Shown here: one piece after another, positions 5,172-7,534 of the stretch | Layout of the letters: each line of letters begins with the position of its first letter | Position numbering within the stretch: the stretch's first letter is position 1 | Assembly (NCBI GenBank): GCA_900769975.1 | Contig: CAAGIR010000215.1 | Coordinates: 1 to 7,534, forward strand | DNA length: 7,534 bases | Reading direction: 5' to 3' | DNA from: Spirochaetia bacterium | GTDB taxonomy: Bacteria; Spirochaetota; Spirochaetia; Treponematales; Treponemataceae | Translations under genes and position numbers: made by a program | Notes under the pieces: model-generated | What the model saw: only the letters and a program-made list of their open reading frames with translations | Database searches by the model: none | Told to the model about the DNA's origin: nothing

Positions 5172-6173
5172 CTAACCGATAAGGTTTTCTTTACCGCTTT
5201 CTCCAGTAAGATTGTTGTAGGCATAACTGTAGAGGATTTCTGCAACATTTTTAAGCGGTTTTCTGATTGATAATCCCATGCTCCAGGCAAAATCGTTTGC
5301 TGCTTTTGTAGCTTGAGGATTCCAGAGTTTTGCATCGTCCAGATTTATAAAGGTACATTGTTCAGAATCAGCAATAGCTTTTATGTGAGAATTCATAGAT
5401 TCAACGATTTTGTTTTTTGCAGGATTATTTACAGAAATCAACGCAATTCTGACTTTCTTGTTGTTATTTTTAATTGATTCAAGAAGAGAAAGATAACAGT
5501 TGTCGAACATTTCACTGTTTGAACTAAAAAGATTTAAATCCTGTTCACCAATGTGGAACAAAACCGCTTCGGGATTAAATTGCATTATGTTCTTTTCAAA
5601 AAAATCTTTTGCGGCCGTAACTGTCAGATTGTTTGTGCTTTTGTTGTAAATGGGAAAATTAAAATCAAAATTTACTGCCAAATCTGCTACAGGGATTTGT
5701 TTATCTGATGTTCCGCCTAGCAAAAATACACTGTTTTCTTCTATACAATTATTCGACGAATGTGTATAATTTTTGCAAACCGTTTCTTCATAAAATTCTT
5801 CCCTGGAAAGATTTAGAACAGGTTTGTCCTTGTTGATTTTATTCTGAATGTCTTTTGCATTAATTTTGATGATGTTGTTTTCTTTTTTGTCCATATTTTT
5901 TTCCTTTTTGTCAATGTTTTTGTTTCTAAAAAATACACATAAATTAAGTGCCACAATTGTAAGGTTCAAGAAGTAAACTGCAAGTACGTAATTAATCTGC
6001 CCGTTGATGATTTTTGCCGCAATCCCTGCAAGATATCCTGTAATTATTAAAAAAATAAAGGCCAGACTGGTACCTTTTGCAGTACGTGCCTTGTATGCTT
6101 TTACCACATTGATTGGCCATGAAAAACCAAAACAAACCAACATTCCTGCTTCAAAAAGTTGTGCATAATTCAT
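5172..6173 (-). CDS. SemiSWEET/PQ-loop membrane domain fused to a degenerate SGNH-hydrolase-like domain
   Basis: The 333-residue protein has two parts. Residues 1-85 form three hydrophobic helices (about 5-22, 36-56, 60-82) with WPINVVKAYKARTAKGTS at 19-36, matching the PQ-loop of SemiSWEET sugar transporters, normally free-standing proteins of about 85-100 residues. A lysine/asparagine-rich linker (about 86-145) leads to an alpha/beta domain shaped like an SGNH (GDSL) hydrolase: VFLLGGTS (149-156), IYNKSTNN (175-182), VLFHIGEQDL (204-213) and a final helix after DFAW (294-297). Compared from memory with GDS, G.ND and D..H, the serine, asparagine and histidine look replaced by T, Q and W, so it may be a non-catalytic binding domain. 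AGGAG seven bases before the ATG at 6173 supports the start. The three-helix topology would put the hydrolase-like domain and the N-terminus on opposite membrane faces. Substrate unknown. Confidence 0.72.
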   Translation of the reverse strand: MNYAQLFEAGMLVCFGFSWPINVVKAYKARTAKGTSLAFIFLIITGYLAGIAAKIINGQINYVLAVYFLNLTIVALNLCVFFRNKNIDKKEKNMDKKENNIIKINAKDIQNKINKDKPVLNLSREEFYEETVCKNYTHSSNNCIEENSVFLLGGTSDKQIPVADLAVNFDFNFPIYNKSTNNLTVTAAKDFFEKNIMQFNPEAVLFHIGEQDLNLFSSNSEMFDNCYLSLLESIKNNNKKVRIALISVNNPAKNKIVESMNSHIKAIADSEQCTFINLDDAKLWNPQATKAANDFAWSMGLSIRKPLKNVAEILYSYAYNNLTGESGKENLIG

Positions 6174-6447
6174 AAAAAAAACTCCTGGTACTAAAGTTTT
6201 GTGATATTTTAAATCTGTGTTTCAGAATTTTGTGTATTTCATTTTGATGTACACTTGAAAAAATCTAATTCACAAGCTTATGCTTTGTATAATATCAGAA
6301 AAAAAACGCCAGACAATTTTTCGAAAGATTAAAAAATTTGTTTTAAAATATAATTTTTTTTACTTTCAAAAGGGTACGAAAGGGCAGTAGAGCAATGAAA
6401 AAATACAAGTTCCATTTCCCCAATCCCATCAAATCCACTAAACCTAA

Positions 6448-6464
6448 GTCACAGAAAACCGACG
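6448..6464 (+). repeat. Orphan iteron outside the origin
   Basis: GTCACAGAAAACCGACG fits the iteron pattern at every conserved position and matches the iteron at 2270 except at two bases. It lies almost 4 kb from the origin clusters, 82 bp upstream of the -35 box of the lipoprotein promoter. RepA would be expected to bind it. Confidence 0.75.
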
Positions 6465-6545
6465 CTTTCTGGGTGAGGACGATTGGTTCAGGTATTCTTG
6501 ATGTTTGGAAAGTCTTAAAACTTGTTCACAAAAATTTTTTTTTGC

Positions 6546-6580
6546 TTGACAAAATTGAAAGGGGGGGGGTACACTATAAG
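6546..6580 (+). promoter_or_regulatory. Lipoprotein promoter with a nine-G tract in its spacer
   Basis: A perfect -35 TTGACA (6546-6551) is followed by a run of nine G (6561-6569) and then tacactataag. TACACT (6570-6575) gives an 18-bp spacer and TATAAG (6575-6580) a 23-bp spacer. Adding or losing G residues by slippage would change the spacing and hence promoter strength. It is the only clear promoter for the gene at 6662. Confidence 0.65.
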
Positions 6581-6601
6581 TATTAAAAACTAAATAATTT
6601 A

Positions 6602-6648
6602 TCCAGCATATAGTTTAAAATATAAAATATTTTGAAAATTCTGCTGGA
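6602..6648 (+). promoter_or_regulatory. Stem-loop in the lipoprotein mRNA leader, next to the ribosome-binding site
   Basis: tccagca (6602-6608) pairs with tgctgga (6642-6648). Inside, aaaatat (6617-6623) pairs with atatttt (6627-6633) around three bases. The outer stem ends two bases before TAGGAG (6651-6656), the ribosome-binding site. It may stabilise the mRNA or tune translation; no known riboswitch class is recognised. Confidence 0.45.
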
Positions 6649-6661
6649 AATAGGAGTTCAA

Positions 6662-7249
6662 ATGAAAAAAACAACATTATTGAAAGTAGGAATTTTCTCT
6701 GCTTTATTGGCTTTTGGAATGGTTTTCTGTACAAGTTGTTTACAACCTAAAGATACAACAGAAACAGGAAATAAATCTGAAACAGAAGCTCCATCTACAA
6801 TTTTTGCAGATGCAACAATCGTAAATGGAGGATATGGTACAGCCGAAATTATTGATGAAGATGGTTGTAAAGTAGCTCATCTTGTTGCTGGAGATTGGAT
6901 GAAAGGTATAGTAACATTACCAAAACCAATTGATATTACAGGTAAAAAAATAAAAGTAACTGCTAAAGTATCAGATGCTTATACTCAAGGTGACAGTCTA
7001 TTTAAAATAACGTTTGAAACAGATGAAACTCACCAATCTGAAATAACATCTAATGACAAAGGTAATGTTGGATGGTGCAATCTTCTCACTACAGAATATG
7101 CTGAATATACTGGAAGTGATGTTTGGGAGGGTTGGAGTCAAGATGGTTCAATAAAAGCTGCAGATTTAACTAACATTACTAAAATTATTATAAATCCACA
7201 GAGTGGAAAAGGTGATATTTGGATTAAAAACATAGAATTTGTTGATTAA
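6662..7249 (+). CDS. Small secreted lipoprotein with a carbohydrate-binding-like beta domain
   Basis: The 195-residue protein begins with a lysine-rich signal peptide (MKKTTLLK), a hydrophobic stretch (9-22) and CTSC, with C26 the likely lipid-bearing cysteine. The lipobox is relaxed, as often in spirochaetes. A Thr/Glu/Ser-rich tether (28-45) follows. The remainder alternates strands and turns and ends with ITKIIINPQSGKGDIWIKNI, the strand pattern and closing IW-I-NIEF motif seen in galactose-binding-like and CBM beta-sandwich domains. That assignment is by style only; no exact family is recognised. AGGAG (6652-6656) lies five bases before the ATG at 6662; an in-frame TTG at 6632 would add ten residues ahead of the signal peptide and lies inside the leader stem-loop, so I reject it. 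It forms a single-gene unit with a poly-G promoter and its own terminator. Confidence 0.8.
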   Translation: MKKTTLLKVGIFSALLAFGMVFCTSCLQPKDTTETGNKSETEAPSTIFADATIVNGGYGTAEIIDEDGCKVAHLVAGDWMKGIVTLPKPIDITGKKIKVTAKVSDAYTQGDSLFKITFETDETHQSEITSNDKGNVGWCNLLTTEYAEYTGSDVWEGWSQDGSIKAADLTNITKIIINPQSGKGDIWIKNIEFVD

Positions 7250-7280
7250 TGCAGTGTTATAATCTATAACTCATTAAGGA

Positions 7281-7318
7281 AAAAAGCCTTTACTAAGTAT
7301 GGTAAGGGCTTTTTTTTA
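7281..7318 (+). terminator. Intrinsic terminator of the lipoprotein gene
   Basis: aagcctttac (7284-7293) pairs with gtaagggctt (7302-7311), with one G-T wobble and an 8-base loop, and runs straight into a stretch of T (7310-7317). A-rich sequence before the stem gives it some capacity on the minus strand too. Confidence 0.85.
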
Positions 7319-7341
7319 ATTCTAATAATACACACTGGCAA

Positions 7342-7359
7342 AAAACAAGGTCTGTCCCC
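7342..7359 (+). repeat. Second copy of the ggtctgtcccc repeat
   Basis: Eighteen bases are identical to 240-257 and in the same orientation. At the first locus the core is also present inverted at 196-206; here no inverted partner is visible. Confidence 0.7.
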
Positions 7360-7365
7360 GATTTT

Positions 7366-7405
7366 CATCGGTTGCTGAGCGTAGCCGAAGCACCGAAATG
7401 CGATG
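7366..7405. repeat. GC-rich imperfect hairpin repeat
   Basis: cggttgct (7369-7376) faces agcaccg (7389-7395) with one bulge, and catcg (7366-7370) faces cgatg (7401-7405). The GC-rich hairpin stands out in AT-rich DNA and resembles dispersed REP-like elements with a gctgagcgtagccgaagc core. It codes for nothing visible. Confidence 0.5.
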
Positions 7406-7489
7406 CAGCACCCACCCCCCTTCCACCCAAAAAAATCAAAAATTTTTCAAAAAAAATTCCAGAATTTTGGTAAAACTCGTAACGTTTCG

Positions 7490-7508
7490 CATACATTATA
7501 TATGTATG
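7490..7508. promoter_or_regulatory. Perfect palindrome catacat-n5-atgtatg, possible operator
   Basis: Seven-base arms (7490-7496 and 7502-7508) surround tatat. It sits close to the right edge in AT-rich DNA, where a promoter for a gene beyond the window would be expected. A dimeric regulator site is possible, but no gene is in view to support it. Confidence 0.35.
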
Positions 7509-7534
7509 ATTAATAGTAATAAATCCATTTTTGA

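Larger units (their letters stand above)
6174..6661. other. Intergenic region between divergent envelope genes
   Basis: It contains an isolated perfect TATAAT at 6349-6354 without a good -35, an orphan iteron (6448-6464), the poly-G promoter (6546-6580) and a structured leader (6602-6648). A 63-codon open frame at 6395-6586 has only a weak ribosome-binding site, and its codons run through the iteron, the -35 box and the G-tract, so I do not call it a gene. The promoter of the minus-strand gene must also lie here but I cannot place it with confidence. Confidence 0.6.

Noticed and set aside
4945..5175. Small basic protein on the plus strand
   Set aside because: No ribosome-binding site, it runs through the terminator-like stem, and the lysine-rich composition follows from A-rich DNA.
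6395..6586. 63-codon plus-strand open frame starting MKKYKFHF
   Set aside because: Only a weak ribosome-binding site. It contains the orphan iteron, the -35 box and the G-tract, so regulatory DNA is a better explanation, although a short peptide cannot be excluded.

Overview
The window looks like an accessory replicon (plasmid or chromid), or an integrated copy of one, from a low-GC host-associated bacterium. A treponeme (Spirochaetota) is my best guess. The reasons are the AT-rich gene style, a lipoprotein with a relaxed lipobox (Cys-Thr-Ser-Cys), and a poly-G tract in that lipoprotein's promoter, a device known from Treponema pallidum tpr genes. The species cannot be fixed from sequence alone.

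Layout. Positions 1-118 are the right end of an IS3/IS150-type insertion sequence: the last 29 codons of the transposase plus the terminal inverted repeat. The IS abuts a GC-rich palindromic repeat at 119-166, a second and longer copy of which lies at 1786-1887. Positions 119-565 are gene-free and repeat-rich. Positions 566-1687 (minus) encode a complete alanine racemase. Positions about 1976-2631 form a replication origin: nine direct and one inverted 17-bp iterons of consensus GTCACAGAAAAAAGACG, two perfect and one near-perfect DnaA box, and AT-rich direct repeats. Reading towards the origin on the minus strand is a tight operon, parA (4752-4000), a small ribbon-helix-helix protein (3981-3625) and repA (3621-2653). 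Upstream of parA lie a good promoter and a 37-bp block repeated with a 78-bp period, the best candidate for the partition site and operator.

Positions 5062-5147 hold a nested inverted repeat shaped like a plus-strand terminator, although no plus-strand gene precedes it. Positions 5172-6173 (minus) encode an unusual fusion of an N-terminal SemiSWEET/PQ-loop membrane domain with an SGNH-hydrolase-like domain that appears to have lost most of its diagnostic catalytic residues. Positions 6174-6661 are intergenic. They contain an orphan iteron almost 4 kb from the origin, and a promoter whose -35/-10 spacer contains nine consecutive G residues. That promoter reads into a small lipoprotein (6662-7249) followed by an intrinsic terminator. 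The last 215 bases hold dispersed repeats and a palindrome.

How it fits together. RepA would bind the iterons and, with DnaA, open the adjacent AT-rich DNA. ParA and the ribbon-helix-helix protein would form a type Ib (ParA/ParG-like) segregation pair acting on the repeats upstream of their own promoter. RepA is the third gene of this operon and its iterons lie downstream of it, so replication and partition are probably co-regulated from the parA promoter. The cell-wall gene alr beside the origin could make the replicon indispensable if it is the only copy. The cargo to the right of the operon is two envelope proteins, one apparently under a length-variable promoter.
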